DNA from: Euonymus europaeus
Lineage: Eukaryota > Streptophyta > Magnoliopsida > Celastrales > Celastraceae
Length of the DNA: 64,000 bases
NCBI GenBank assembly: GCA_963580455.1
Contig: OY756961.1
Location: 6,739,001-6,803,000, forward strand
Reading direction: 5' to 3'
The position numbers were made by a program, and so were the translations under genes. Below, piece by piece: positions 1 to 12,092 of this stretch; within the stretch, counting starts at the first letter, position 1; every line of letters begins with the position of its first letter. Below the pieces are notes generated by a model, which ran no database searches, was not told the DNA's origin, and saw nothing but the letters and a program-made list of their open reading frames with translations.

Positions 1-538
1 ATGAAGTCTATAGTATCTGGATTAAGAAGAAATAAAATAATTTGGGCACGATATATTTACGGGAATCGAATAATCCAAAACCAACAATATATTTAATGTT
101 GGTGAGTTTGAGATTTACAACAATTTGTTGAACTCTTGAAAGTTCGGTGAGGAATTTGCAAGTCAAAATTTTTCTGTGGGCAATTTGAAATACGAAAATC
201 TATCAATGTTATTCGTATTTCCCCCTCAAATACAATAAATCGCATGTGTTAGTATGAATAATTGAACTTAATTATCTCATCAGCCAAATCGAACTAGTGA
301 GTGGTCATTGTCTTTGCAGTTCACACAAGCTTTGCAGAAGCGACTCAAGTGTTAGCAATTGAGATTAGCTGACCCCATTGAAAAAAGAAAAAACAAATTA
401 TAATGACATAAATTTGCACTTTGTAAAGTACAATCTAATCCTTAATAGCATTAAGTTTGTCCACACTGAATGAAGTATTATGATCTGATAGTTCTATACT
501 TGTGCACTTAAAAACTTCTACTTATATCAAAAATCACA

Positions 539-575
<37 letters not shown>

Positions 576-610
576 AGGTTCTTCAGATGAACAAGTACTC
601 TATAAATAAC
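1..610. other. Intergenic, 3' flank of the P450 gene
   Basis: AT-rich non-coding DNA with no convincing ORF on either strand. It ends in a compound dinucleotide microsatellite, an AT run followed by about ten GT units at roughly 540-574, just beyond the stop codon of the minus-strand P450 gene. The 3' UTR and polyadenylation region of that gene should lie in this stretch; I could not pick a single poly(A) signal among the many AT-rich candidates. Confidence 0.6.
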
Positions 611-2143
611 TTATTTTGACCTTGGGGAAATGTATGCTTGCAGTGGGTTCTTCATCACAGTTGTGAACTCTAGTTTCTGTGATAAATCAACATCATCTCC
701 ATCTTTAGCTTTCCACTCATAATTCCACACCAAATTTGCCACAAAATACTCCAAATGAAGCATTGCCAAGCCAATTCCAGGACAAATCCTCCTACCAACT
801 CCAAATGGCATCATCTTAATCTCTTTACTTCCTGTTATATCAAACACAATCTCACCATCAGTACCAGAACCACTCATAAACCTCTCTGGCCTGAATCCCA
901 TAGGATCTTCCCACACCTTTGGGTCCAAACCCATCTCTGCTACCATAAAATTGATTGAAGCATTTTTGGGTATCACATAATTATCAATCACTACATCCTC
1001 TGTAACTGCATGTGGAGCCACAAAATGTGCAGGAGGATGACGCCTCAAGCCTTCCAAAATCACTGCTTTAAGATACGGCATCATCTGCAATTCTTCTTCT
1101 TTGACCTCTACCTCACCATCTCCCACAATCCCTTTGATTTCCATCAACAACTTCTCTTGTATGTGTGGATACTTCACCAAATTAGCCATTATCCACTGCA
1201 GGGCAGTGGAAGTAGAATCGGTTCCTGCGTCGAGAAACTCAGAGCACAAACTCACCATTTCTCCTTCATTGAGCTTTCTTTTCTCCTCCGGAAGCTCCAA
1301 ATCGAACAGGGTTTCGACATAAGATAAGACATCTCTTAGCCCCTCTTCTTTCGCCTTCTTTTTTGCCCTTATTAGAGGAACTAACACGGCTTCTTTGTCT
1401 TGTTGAAGCTTCAAAAACTGCTGCCATCGCTTACGCAGCACAATCTTTGTCACACTTGGCCAGAAATTCAGTATCTGGAATCGATTAACATTGAGAAGAA
1501 AGCGAAGCTCGACATCCTGGATTTCCTTTATCTGATCCTCGTTAAGCTTGTCCCCGAAACACATAAGTACTAACAAGCAAAACATTGCGTACCGAAAATG
1601 ATCCACGACACGAACTGGTGTGCCTAATTGAGCCTCAGACTTTAGTCTATCCATTAGAATCTCCAGCACCCAACTCCGTGCGTGCGAATATGATTTCAGA
1701 CGCGAAGGGTGGAGGATCTCAGCAGTGAGATTACGCCGCAGGAGGCGCCAGGTGGGGCCGTAGGCAGCCGAGTTAATATTATGCTGATTACTACTAGTCA
1801 TCCTAGTTATAAGGCCAGCTCGCGGACGATCAGAGAAAACTGCACCGTTTTGGACCAAAATTCGGTACGCAAGAGAGCGATCAGAAACAAAGATGACCAT
1901 GCGTGGGCCGAGGTGAAGTGTTACTAAAGGACCCAACTTGGCATGGAGGGACCGGAGAATCAGCTCGATCTCTAGACCAGGTTTGAAGAGCCATAAAATG
2001 TTGCTGATGATAGGAATTGTACGAGGGCTAGGAGGAAGGTTGTGTGGTAGCTTTTTAGGACTGAAGAGGTTGATGAGGGCTTTGAGAAGAGCAGCTATGG
2101 AGAGACTGACAAGGATGATGAACCAGTACGCTTCCATTTCCAT
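611..2143 (-). CDS. Cytochrome P450, CYP89A-like, single exon
   Basis: Microsomal haem-thiolate monooxygenase of about 510 residues, the usual length for the CYP89 family. The open frame extends upstream to 2302, but I start at 2143 because the residues beginning MEMEAYWFIILVSL give the hydrophobic membrane anchor, followed by a basic stretch and the proline-rich hinge (PPSPRTIPIIS); the 53 upstream residues are polar and look like translated leader. Positions from this start: I-helix oxygen-binding motif AGTDST near 306-311, K-helix ExxR at E364-R367, PERF near 419-422, and the haem-binding loop FGVGRRICPG with the ligand cysteine at 454. The frame is uninterrupted, so the gene looks functional. 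A lack of introns is typical of CYP89A genes. Arabidopsis CYP89A9 acts in chlorophyll catabolism, but the substrate here cannot be read from sequence. CYP89A versus CYP77-type relatives is my judgement from the N-terminal and haem-region wording. Confidence 0.93.
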   Translation of the reverse strand: MEMEAYWFIILVSLSIAALLKALINLFSPKKLPHNLPPSPRTIPIISNILWLFKPGLEIELILRSLHAKLGPLVTLHLGPRMVIFVSDRSLAYRILVQNGAVFSDRPRAGLITRMTSSNQHNINSAAYGPTWRLLRRNLTAEILHPSRLKSYSHARSWVLEILMDRLKSEAQLGTPVRVVDHFRYAMFCLLVLMCFGDKLNEDQIKEIQDVELRFLLNVNRFQILNFWPSVTKIVLRKRWQQFLKLQQDKEAVLVPLIRAKKKAKEEGLRDVLSYVETLFDLELPEEKRKLNEGEMVSLCSEFLDAGTDSTSTALQWIMANLVKYPHIQEKLLMEIKGIVGDGEVEVKEEELQMMPYLKAVILEGLRRHPPAHFVAPHAVTEDVVIDNYVIPKNASINFMVAEMGLDPKVWEDPMGFRPERFMSGSGTDGEIVFDITGSKEIKMMPFGVGRRICPGIGLAMLHLEYFVANLVWNYEWKAKDGDDVDLSQKLEFTTVMKNPLQAYISPRSK

Positions 2144-4136
2144 GGTTTTCTTTCTTTTTTGTCGGAAATGAAAAATGCGGTGGTGGTGTGCGAGGATGTT
2201 TGGATATGTATAGGCGTACTTATGAGGTACGTAGGTGGTGATGATGGGAAACGCGTTGTTGGGTGTCGGGTAGTGATTGGTTTTTTGTTTCTTCTTTGAC
2301 AAGCTATCCTAAACTTCCATTTTTAATAGCTTGGCAATGACCAGAAGGAACCTAGAGTATGAAATATGAATATATGTCTTGTCTGAATTGTTCAGGAGTT
2401 TCCTTTCGACATCTTATGCCCCACATATGATAAAAAAAACATTTCATAATTAATAATAAGTATTTTAACATGAAGGTCAAATATATATGTGCTCGTGATG
2501 GAGAGTTGTGCAGCGGGAGAATGCGAAAACGACCGCGCTTTGAAGTAGTTTAGTGAAATGAGAACGCGATTGAAGAAAAATTTGTTCCGAGTACAAGTAG
2601 CTGGCTCCTTGTGCCGCAAGAGCACCCAGATGACGGTGGCCATAGTAGAGCTTGTCTTGCTCCCTCTAGGTCTCTGCATTTAAACTATCTCATCTCATCT
2701 CATCTCATCTCGCGCAGCATGTCATAGGAACAGTGACAATCTTGGGTGTTGAGAGGCTCGGGACAAATTTTAAAAAATGGAGCCCTTATAAAAATAAAAG
2801 TTCAAGAAGATTTAATTTAAGTTGATTAATTTGTGATTTTTAAATTGTAACTGGATAAATATTATTTGGCTAATTTTTTCTAAACGGGGCTTAAATGCAC
2901 TTGAGATTTTTCTAATACTCCTACATTTTTTAAAATATGAGACCTTGGAAATTGAGAGTTCTGGACGATCGTCCGTCTCGCCCCACCTTAGGGATGCCTC
3001 TGAATAGTATACTTGAATCGACTAACATATATTAATAGAGATTTAATTGCCTTGAGCAATTAAAAATTTACGGTTATTTTATTGAGTTCATAAATGACAA
3101 GTATGACGTAACACATATACATAGTGAGAAACCTGAACTTGGGAGGATTGTATCACCTCAATGTTCCCATTACTGCATAGCTGAACTGCATATTATTGTA
3201 TAGATTCATCAATGTATTTCGTTGCGAACAACCATATTTTTATTTTTAAAATTTGTCAAGCTTTTTTTTAGTGTTGTGAATAGTAGACTTAAGAGAATTG
3301 AGAAATCCCCAATCCTAACAATATCAAGCCTATCTTGGATACATTGACCAAGTATGCACTCAAACATATGAGTAATTTTTGGCCATTTTGAATTATAGGT
3401 AAATATTATAAAAAGATCTGGATATCCCACGCATCTGCAAATGTCACGTGTTGAAGTGGTGTATTAAAAGCAATTAGAAGCTATAAATTTATAGCTGGGT
3501 AGTTGGTTGAAAGTAAAAGTAGTTACAATTCAAATTTCAAAAAAGGGTTATGATAAACAAACAACCCTAGTTTTAAACCCCCTATAACCCTATGATTGTT
3601 TTGTCAATTTTCATTTATCTTGTAGAAGACAGGGAGAGAGTCAAACCACCGTGATGATTGCTTCTATTACGAGCCACAATGAGAAGAGGACGTGGGGTGC
3701 GGGACCCACAATAGAATAATAGGGAGGGTGGTGGTAAATAGTGTAGGGGCCCACCAGATTAGTCCTCTTTTTTAAGTCATCAAAATTATTTATGCTCCAT
3801 TCTTCTATTTTAATTATTACAGGTCTTTATTTAATTTAGGAAAATAAAGTGGTGCATAAATTTCAAACAGGGGATTAAAAGTTATTTTCTATAGCAACGT
3901 TGTTATAAGGGTTGTAAAAAATATATACAGAAATGAAATCGATTAAAATCGACCAAAAATTGAAACAAAATTTGACTAAATAGTTTGATCAAAATACGTC
4001 AAAAAATCTATAGTAACACCGAAATTGTTACGTTAGTTGAGAGTGATTAATTAAAGAGGCTTGAATAATACTCAAAATAGACAATGTAAATCAATTGTAA
4101 GAAGCATTTTTTTTGTTACTTCAATAATTGGTATTG

Positions 4137-4167
<31 letters not shown>

Positions 4168-4978
4168 TAAGAAGTTCACTACCATATAGTTCTAACCCTT
4201 CATTTTTAAATAAAATATTGTGGGTATTGTCTTTTTTATTAAAAAAATTATAAATTAAAAAAAATAAAACAAAAGTTGGAATCTGAAAAGAAAAAAAAAA
4301 CAAAAACAAAAATTGAGAAAGAAAAAAAATACACCCGTGGACAAAGAAAAATTTGTCCAACTGTCAGAGACGTAGTAATTGAATCTTTATTACACCGCGT
4401 CGGTAAAGCCAAAGAGACAATAATGCCCCTGAAAGGGGGGCCACGTAGGTTATGACCCTCCCGTCCAAAGATGCATGATTCATGAGATGTCAGCATGCGT
4501 CAATATTATATAGTTGATATGACAAGGTGGGGTTTACGTAGGGGGCTAGGGAGGGGGGGTGGAATAGTAGTACCCTTCAAAAAATCTCAGCCCCCATGAA
4601 TTGACATTATCCTAGCAAGTGCAATGGTGCATTAATTTGAAGTGATAGAAATTTTGGAATGTGTAGAGAGAGTGATTTGAAAAAGTTATATTGAAGAAGG
4701 GTGCATCTATTTGCACATAAAATTTACTAAATGCACATTACACAACCGTAAAAAGTCACGTCAACTCAAAAGAATTTTTTAACTAATTTTCATTGGTTTT
4801 GTCACAGACTTCTTGGGTTCATGCATAGTGGTGCCTATGCCTATTTGTTGTGCCTATTTGTAAATTCAAAAGCAACATTTTATTTGTCTGTACACAGCAT
4901 GTGATGGTCCTTCTCATTATTATCTCTAGTGATGCCTAGTTGCAGTGTCATCCGAACTTTGTTATTTTTTGTTCTTTT
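2144..4978. other. Intergenic DNA upstream of the P450 gene
   Basis: This holds the promoter side of the minus-strand P450 gene and 2.5 kb of AT-rich DNA. I see no supported gene; the short ORFs are low-complexity. Small repeats include five tandem ATCTC units at 2687-2711 and an AT microsatellite at about 4136-4162. The interval ends at the target-site copy (CTTTT, 4974-4978) of the LTR element that follows. Confidence 0.6.
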
Positions 4979-5192
4979 TGTTAGAAACTGTATTTCTTAT
5001 TCATTTGACACATTACATTGCAATTATATATATAAGAGGCTACACCTACTACATTAGACTTAGGTGCACCAGCCACCGAAAGCACAGACAGCTCACATAC
5101 CTACTACATTAGACTTAGGTGCACTAGTCACCGAAAGTACAGACAACTCACATTGTCGTTGACAATGTGAGAGACAGACATATACGTTCACA
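4979..5192 (-). repeat. 3' LTR of the compact retrotransposon
   Basis: 214 bp, sharing its whole length with the LTR at 6620-6833 with scattered substitutions. It contains an internal near-duplicate of about 58 bp (beginning CTACTACATTAGACTTAGG, twice) and a short inverted repeat around ACATTGTCGTTGACAATGT close to one end. Confidence 0.85.
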
Positions 5193-6619
5193 CCCCCTTC
5201 AAACTGAGGATGATTGCATACAAATCATCAAAAGTTTGCCAAGGAAAAACGGAAATGGAGCAACATAAAACAAAAGCATACCATATGACCGTAACAAGAT
5301 CACAATAATTGTGAACATAGAGAAAAATCCAAAACCAGATGAAAAATCAGCAAACCAGAACATCTTCACCTCGTCAAAAGGAAAGCCATCAACCAGAAAC
5401 AGAACCAACAACCATAACTGAATAGAGCACAAAATACTCGACAAGACCAGAACCAAATCAAAGTAGAGGCAGAGAGAAGTAGAGGAAACCATAAACCAAA
5501 GGAAAAACCCAGATACAAATCCGAACTAGCAAAGAAATAGAACCCGAAGAAAAACCGAAACCAACAACTTCAGAACCCGAAGACAGACCGAAAGTAGCAA
5601 ATTTAGAACCCAAAAAACAAACCGGAACCAGCAAATTCAGAACCCAAAAATAAATCGAAATCAGCAAAATCAGGCGATATCCCAATTATCCATAGACGGA
5701 GAAAAACCTTCTTTCTTTTCATCAATGGGTTGAGAAATAGACCCAGAAATATAACCCCACTTCTGTCATTCGAGGAGAAAATTCTTCATCATATTAGCCC
5801 AATAAAGATAATTATCTCTTGTGAGACGGACAACAATTGAATGAGTGTGGTCGTCAGAAGCCATAACAAACAAATTGGTAAAATCAAACAGTATTCAAAT
5901 CCACAAAATCATGTGCAAATAAGCAGGGGTCAAACTGAAAATTCTAGAAATATTGGGGGCCGAAACCAAAGTTCAAAAATATTGAGGATCAAACTACAAA
6001 TTTCAGATAGAGTGAGGAACAAATTGCAAACACTTTAAATATCAGGGACTAAACATATGGAAACCAGATTTGTGAAGCCAAAACTAAGGCTGACAAATTG
6101 AAACCAAATTCACTTGAGAGACAAGCGCAGATTTAATGCGTGAGGAGATCCACCGAACCAGATTAGCTTCAGAATCCACCTACATGGTAGACCTGGAACC
6201 TTTGACCGGAAGGTGCGACCAACACGCGACCAAAACTAGAACCCTCGCCCAGAGCTCGCTCAACCAAAAGAAACCGAGAGAAGAAGCACGCGTGCCAGGA
6301 AGCTTGAGCGACCAGAAGAAGAAGCCAGGAAATCACAGAGATCGGAGATCAAGCGATGAGCGCCAGAAATTACGCCGCACCACCAACAAAACCCCGCTAT
6401 CGACGCCAGAACATATTCACCAAAACATTGCCGCACTAGAAACAAAGAACCAGAGACAAAAAAGAGTAGAACAAACAGCTCTAATTGAGTCCAGAAGAAA
6501 TGCCGATCGAGTTCCAGAAGAACTGAAGAAATGTCGATCCAGAACAGGCTCACCTAAACTAATTCACCCAGGCAGCGGAAGACAAACGCAAGGACAACCT
6601 ACACCCAGCTCCAATACCA

Positions 6620-6833
6620 TGTTAGAAACTGTATTTATTATTCATCTGACACATTACATTACAATTATATATAGAAGAGGCTACACCTACTACATTAGAC
6701 TTAGGTGCACTAGCCACTGAAAGCACAGACAACTCACACACCTACTACATTAGACTTAGGTGCATCAGTCACCGAAAGTATAGACAGCTCACATTGTCGT
6801 TAACAATGTGAGAGACAGATATATACGTTCACA
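6620..6833 (-). repeat. 5' LTR of the compact retrotransposon
   Basis: 214 bp partner of the LTR at 4979-5192. The variant primer-binding site abuts its inner edge (about 6608-6619 on the reverse strand). It has the same internal duplication and hairpin as its partner. The substitutions between the two LTRs imply an insertion that is not very recent. Confidence 0.85.
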
Positions 6834-7009
6834 CTTTCATCCATATGAAGGAAGGCGTTCAAAGAAGTCTGTATAGGCATAAGACTAATGGCATCATTCA
6901 AATGTCACATAAATAGAGACATTAGACTACGCATGATAATTTATATTGAACGTTAGCTAGCCCTTGGCCATTAGCGAGAAATTTGACCATTGACTATAAG
7001 CCTTCAAGC

Positions 7010-7017
7010 TATAAATA
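7010..7017 (+). promoter_or_regulatory. Candidate TATA box of MULE copy A
   Basis: TATAAATA lies about 120 bp upstream of the first ATG of MULE copy A and is followed by a pyrimidine-rich leader. Position and wording suit a plant core promoter; there is no other support. Confidence 0.35.
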
Positions 7018-8831
7018 TAACACAATGCCACAATATTAATTCACACTTCTCAATCTCAATTGTCACACACCCTCTCTCTAACTTTCTACCTCTGCTCTTA
7101 ACCTCTTACTCAATTTTTATCCTTGCGGATATGGACCATTTGGAAGAAATGAGAGCTTGGGCGCAAGATCTACGACTGTCAAGTAGTAGTTCTAGTGATT
7201 AGGTAATATAGATATTGAATATTTTGAATATTTTAATTAATTACAAACACTCAAGTAAATTTTTTTGTTTACAGGATTGTACTATCAAAAATGAAATGAA
7301 AAAAAAAGAAGAACTTTCGGATGACTATGAAGAGAAAATAGAAGTTGACATTACAAAACAATTTTTAACCGAGACAGTATAACAATTAAAAAAATAACAT
7401 GTCTTATTATTTGAACATATTTATCAAAAAAAATACATTTATAACATATATAAATGATTCAGGTGTTCGATTCACTTCAATCATTGACTAATTGAGTTCA
7501 AGCAATATGGCAAAATTTGGGATTCATCATCGTCACAAGAAGCTCATCGAGCTCATCATTGTTGTTCCAATGCGATCGTAGTGGTATGTATAGAGGGAAG
7601 AAAACCTCCACGAAGAAAACAAGCACAAAAAAGTTTGATTGTCCTTTCAGACTTAAAGGGTTGAAATTACATGGAGCTGATGATTAGATGGTAAGAGTGC
7701 TGTGTGGAATGCACAACCATTCCCTTGCATCATATCTGGAGGGGCATCCGTATGCCGGTCGCCTTTCTGAATCTGAATTTGAGATGATGGTAGATATGTC
7801 CAACAATCGTGTTAAGCAACAAGACATCTTGGCATCGTTGAAGAAAAGAGATTCGAGCAATGCGCCCACTATTAAAACAATATATAATGCACGATAGAAG
7901 TTTCGAAATTCAGAAAAGCCGATAAATCAGACACTTAGTCTCTAATGTCATTCCTACACGAGCACATGTACATTTTCTATTATTAAACCGATAATATAAC
8001 CAACGAGCTCCAAGATTTATTTTTGCTCATCCAGACTCGTTTGCATTACTACGTGCATTTCCACATGTTCTACTAATGGACGCAACATATAAGACGAACA
8101 GGTTCAGGATGTCTCTTCTTGAGATTGTCGGGGTGACCTCAACAAATATGACATATTGCATAGCATTTGTGCTATTAAATTCTGAGAAGCAGGACAATTA
8201 TCCATGGGCTTTAACGTGCTTGCGATCATCAATTGAGAAATCAGTTGCTCCAAGAGTTATTCTCACCGATAGAGAGTTGGCACTGATGAAATCATGTGGC
8301 ATGGTTTTTCCTGATGCAAATAAATTACTATGCAGATGGCACATAAATAAGGCAATTTTAGCAAACTACAAAAGGTTTTTTCAAGACAAGGAATCATGGA
8401 ATGCATTCTACTCCTCCTGGAATACTCAAAGTTGTAAAAATCGCTAGTCGGCCGCTAGGCGGTTCGCGGAGACTAGGGATTAATTGGATTAATCGGGGAC
8501 TAGTCAGGGATTAATCGGATTAATCCCTGACTATTTTCAATTAATATATACATATATATACATATATTCAATACATATCATATATATATGTCCAATCAAT
8601 ATATCAATTAAGTTTAAAAAAAATCATAAATCATATATCAACCAACATCATAATATATGAATATCATCCAATCAATATATCATCCAAGTTCAAATAAAAT
8701 CACATCATCATAATCATAAATCCATTAAAATCCAACATTACACACACAAATTACAAAAACAAAAAGAGCATAAGTAATTCAATGTATCATCCAAGTTCAA
8801 GTTTAAGACTTCAAGCAATCAAGCTTCATTC

Positions 8832-11349
8832 TCAAATATCATTGTGCTCCTCCACTAGAGGCACATCTATTTCTTCATCGGACTCAAAGTCAAGTTCATC
8901 ATCTTCTTCTTCTGACTCCTCCGACGCAAACTCTTCAACTTCAATTTCTCTTATATTCCTAGTGCTCCTCCTAGGTTGAAGCATTTCATCCGCTCCCACC
9001 GCTTGATCAAGCACCTCCCATGTTGCTCCAGTCACGGGATCAACATCATTCTCATCATCAACACCATCAACCAACCAATGTTGAGCTTTAGTACAATCAT
9101 CTGCTTGAAGAACATCTTTGTCGTTACTCACTCTTTGCTTCTTAGAGATGAGTTTTGCATTGAATTGAACATACACCAAGTTGTTCAATCTCTCTGAGTC
9201 AAGTCTATTTCTCTTTTTAGTGTGCACCTACAAGATAATGTGGTTCCAACTTCCAATTAGATGAAAAAAAATATCAAAACAATCATATAATGATATAAAA
9301 ACTCAAAAGTTGTTTACCCCTTCAAATGTACTCCAATTCCTCTCACAACCAAATGAACTTGTGGTCAATGAGAGAATCCTAATTGCCATATTCTTCAAAT
9401 TTGGAGTAGCACCACCATAGTTACTCCACCACCCAGCTAGCATTCATTATAATTAAAAAACACCAATCAATTCTCATTTATAAATTATGAACTATAAAAA
9501 AAACATCTAGGAGTTTAACTGTTTAAGAGTTAGGACTTACCGGGATTGAAGTCATTGACACCCTTACTTTCATAAGCATTAATGACAAGTTTTTTTCCAA
9601 ATATTCCATCAAATTTCTTGTACTTGATCAATTCATCATTAGACACTTTCCCTTGAGTGGTCAAATCATCGGGAAAAAACTTCTCCACACAATCAATAAA
9701 TGCCTCCATATTAGCTGCATCTTCTCCTATATCCACCTTATTCTTTGCAAAATAATACGGATTAAGCAAGTAACCCGTCAAGTGCAAAGATGAATCAAGT
9801 CTTCCTTGGGATTTACTATCAATTATGTCAAGTATCGGTTTATAATTCTTTTCAACTCCGCTACATACATCTTCCTTGATCTCTCTTATCGCTGCTTGAA
9901 GTTCTCCATACAACCATGGCATAGATGGTCTGTCACTATCTACAAGCCGAAGCACTTTCACCAAAGGACGAAAAACAAGCAAGCAAGAGTTCACAGACTT
10001 CCAAAAGGAGATGCTAACAACTGTCGCATATGCCACTTTTCCCTTCACACTCTTAGAATGTGAATTCTGTGCCCATTCTTCGGAAGTAAACATATGTCTT
10101 AGTTGTTCCTTTTTCTCCACCAAGCTTTGCAAACAAAGATAATTGGTAGCAAAGCGTGTCACACCCGGTCGTACTTTGTCACGCTTCTTCGTCATCTTTC
10201 TCATCATGCTCAGGGTTGAGTGATGAGCATATATGAATATGGTTAAGGCCCTTGCCTTATCAATTGCATTCTTGAACCTTGGAAGTTTACCAATTGCCTC
10301 TAACATAAGATTCACTGTATGTGCGGCACAAGAAGTCCAAAACACATTGGGTCTCTTGGTCACCATCAAACTTGCAGCTGCCATGTTATTAGAAGCATTA
10401 TCAGTCACAATTTGCACCACCTTTTCCGGCCCAACATCTTCAATGCATTTGTCAACATAATCAAATATGTAGGTTCCTGTATGGGATGCATCAGAATCCT
10501 CCCTTGATGAAATGAAAGAGATCCCTTCCCTACAATGAACACACAGATTCATCATGCTCCTTCTTTTACGATCAGTCCAAGCATCAGTCATAATAGAACA
10601 TCCGGAAATGGCCCACTCATCTTCATGCTTCTTTAGAGAGTTTTTGATTCTCGCAACTTCCGCTTTCAAACATGGACCAGCCAAGCGATATCAACTTGAC
10701 GTAGGTAGTCTTGGACCAAACTGCCCAATACTCTCTGCCATTAGCTTAAAACTGTCACTTTGAATGACATTGAAAGGAATACCATTCTCAATGACAAACC
10801 GTGCTATGTATTGTTGTGTATCAAGCACCTTCTTCTTATTCATCAAGGCAACCAAACTAGCTTGCTTTGTAAACTTTGTAGAGTCAGTGTTTTGTGGATT
10901 AATCTCCACAAATCTAGCCATAGGCCCTTGATCAATACTTCTCTTCCTGGATCCCATGACTTCCACATCCTCATCAATGTCCATTGCTACACCCCCACTG
11001 GATATCGAAACTTCATTTCTAAGTTCTTGCTCTTCAACTTGCTTCTCTACCCTTTTCCTCTTCTTACCATCTAATGCCTCAACACATGCCTTTATTGCCT
11101 CTTTACTGGCCTTATGACAAGCCCTCACATTCCCTGACCTACCGGCTACATGACATTTGAGCCGGTAGATGCCTCCGGACATAACTTTCGAACACAACTT
11201 GCATTTGATTTTATCTAATGCAGTAGCATCAACAAGCTCCCCAAACTCCCAACCAATATCACCGGAAGCACGCTTCAATGCATTTTGAATATTCACATCA
11301 CTTGTGGCTTCACCTCATTGGAATTAGAAGCAGCAGATGAAGTAGCCAT
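8832..11349 (-). pseudogene. hAT transposase (BED zinc finger, DUF659, hAT dimerisation), three exons, two lesions
   Basis: The transposase of the 8427-12354 element. Exon 1 runs from an ATG at 11349 to 9541: an Ala/Ser start, a BED zinc finger (IKCKLCSKVMSGGIYRLKCH near 11205), a basic linker, then the DUF659/transposase core with SGCSIMTDAWTDRKRRSMMN, VVQIVTDNASNN and WTSCAAHTVNLMLEAIGKL. Exon 2 (9436-9318) encodes GGWWSNYGGATPNLKNMAIR and CERNWSTFEG, the C-terminal dimerisation region. Exon 3 (9227-8832) begins VHTKKRNRLDSERL and ends in a strongly acidic tail. Donor and acceptor sites read GT/AG and keep frame (phase 1, then phase 0). Two lesions are visible: a one-base frame break near 11315, between the ATG and the zinc finger, and an in-frame TGA at 10691-10693. 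Otherwise it is open for about 700 residues, so decay is recent. Confidence 0.9.
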
Positions 11350-11918
11350 ATCCCTAAAACATACATTAATTAAAAATGATGGAAGTTTCTGCCAAATCAT
11401 GATTTAGATAAATAGAACAAAACAAAGATTAATTAAACATTTAATCATTTAAGTACAATAAAACAGACAGATCAATAGAACAATACAATCAAATCATTTA
11501 ACTAATTGCAATGCTATTGCAATCACACTTGCATTTACAGAAAATATGAAAAAATGACAGAGATAAGTCATAAATCCAATATGGCATTATCACTTTATCA
11601 GTATATCTAAAACTCCTTTCTTTATGTTTTAAACAATTGACATTTTACCATAATCAAGGACAAAGTAAAAAATGGAGCTGTTAGAGATGATAAACTTGGA
11701 TAAAAAAACAGTACTCAAATTATTTTGCAACCAGACCAACATCAATGTTTCTTGACAGTTGACACCAAAAACACGAGGAAGCTACCACCATCATAAAACC
11801 AAAGACAATATAAAACAAAAGTGGCCTTAGATACAAAATTACAAAATTAAATTAAGGCTCAGCAAAGCATAAGCAAGTTAGGAAAAAAAAAGGTTTACAA
11901 ATGCAAATAAAACTTCAG

Positions 11919-12092
11919 CCTTTGAGGTCGACAGTACCTATTTTAACCTTTGAGGTCGACAGTTGAGGTCCGGTCGCAGGTGGTAGCAGTCGCGGTGGCT
12001 ACTCCTAGCAATCGATCTCAGTAACGGTGGCTTCTCGTCGGCTCGTCGCAGGTGGTAGCAGTCGCGGTGGCTTCTCGTCGGCTCGTCGCAGG
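11919..12092. repeat. GC-rich tandem repeats inside the hAT element
   Basis: A 17-bp phrase CCTTTGAGGTCGACAGT occurs at 11919 and 11948, then a phrase starting TCGCAGGTGGTAGCAGTCGC occurs at about 11974 and 12048, the second followed by a repeat of GGCTTCTCGTCGGCTCGTCG. It sits between the transposase start and the right terminus, where its promoter or leader is expected, and is much more GC-rich than its surroundings. Confidence 0.7.

Larger units (their letters stand above)
4979..6833 (-). mobile_element. Compact non-autonomous LTR retrotransposon (TRIM/small-LARD type)
   Basis: Two directly repeated LTRs of exactly 214 bp each (4979-5192 and 6620-6833) bound a 1427-bp internal region. Each LTR has TG...CA ends. 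Orientation is minus: next to the right-hand LTR the reverse strand reads TGGTATTGGAGC, a two-mismatch variant of the initiator Met-tRNA primer-binding site (TGGTATCAGAGC), and next to the left-hand LTR it has a purine-rich polypurine tract ending GAAGGGGG. The flanking 5-mers CTTTT and CTTTC fit a target duplication with one change. No gag, protease, reverse transcriptase or integrase motif is visible inside; the long plus-strand frame at 6136-6720 is polar low-complexity sequence running against the element. It would need enzymes from another element to move. Confidence 0.85.

Noticed and set aside
2392..2679. 95-codon minus-strand frame upstream of the P450
   Set aside because: No motif, signal or splice context; codon wording looks random and it lies in the P450 promoter side.
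5199..5685. Hydrophobic minus-strand frames resembling membrane proteins
   Set aside because: Phe/Leu/Val-rich text is the complement of the A/C-rich repeats; two overlapping frames give equally hydrophobic products and there is no conserved motif.
6136..6720. 194-codon plus-strand frame inside the compact LTR element
   Set aside because: It runs against the element's orientation, is polar low-complexity and extends into the LTR; it shows no gag or pol motif.
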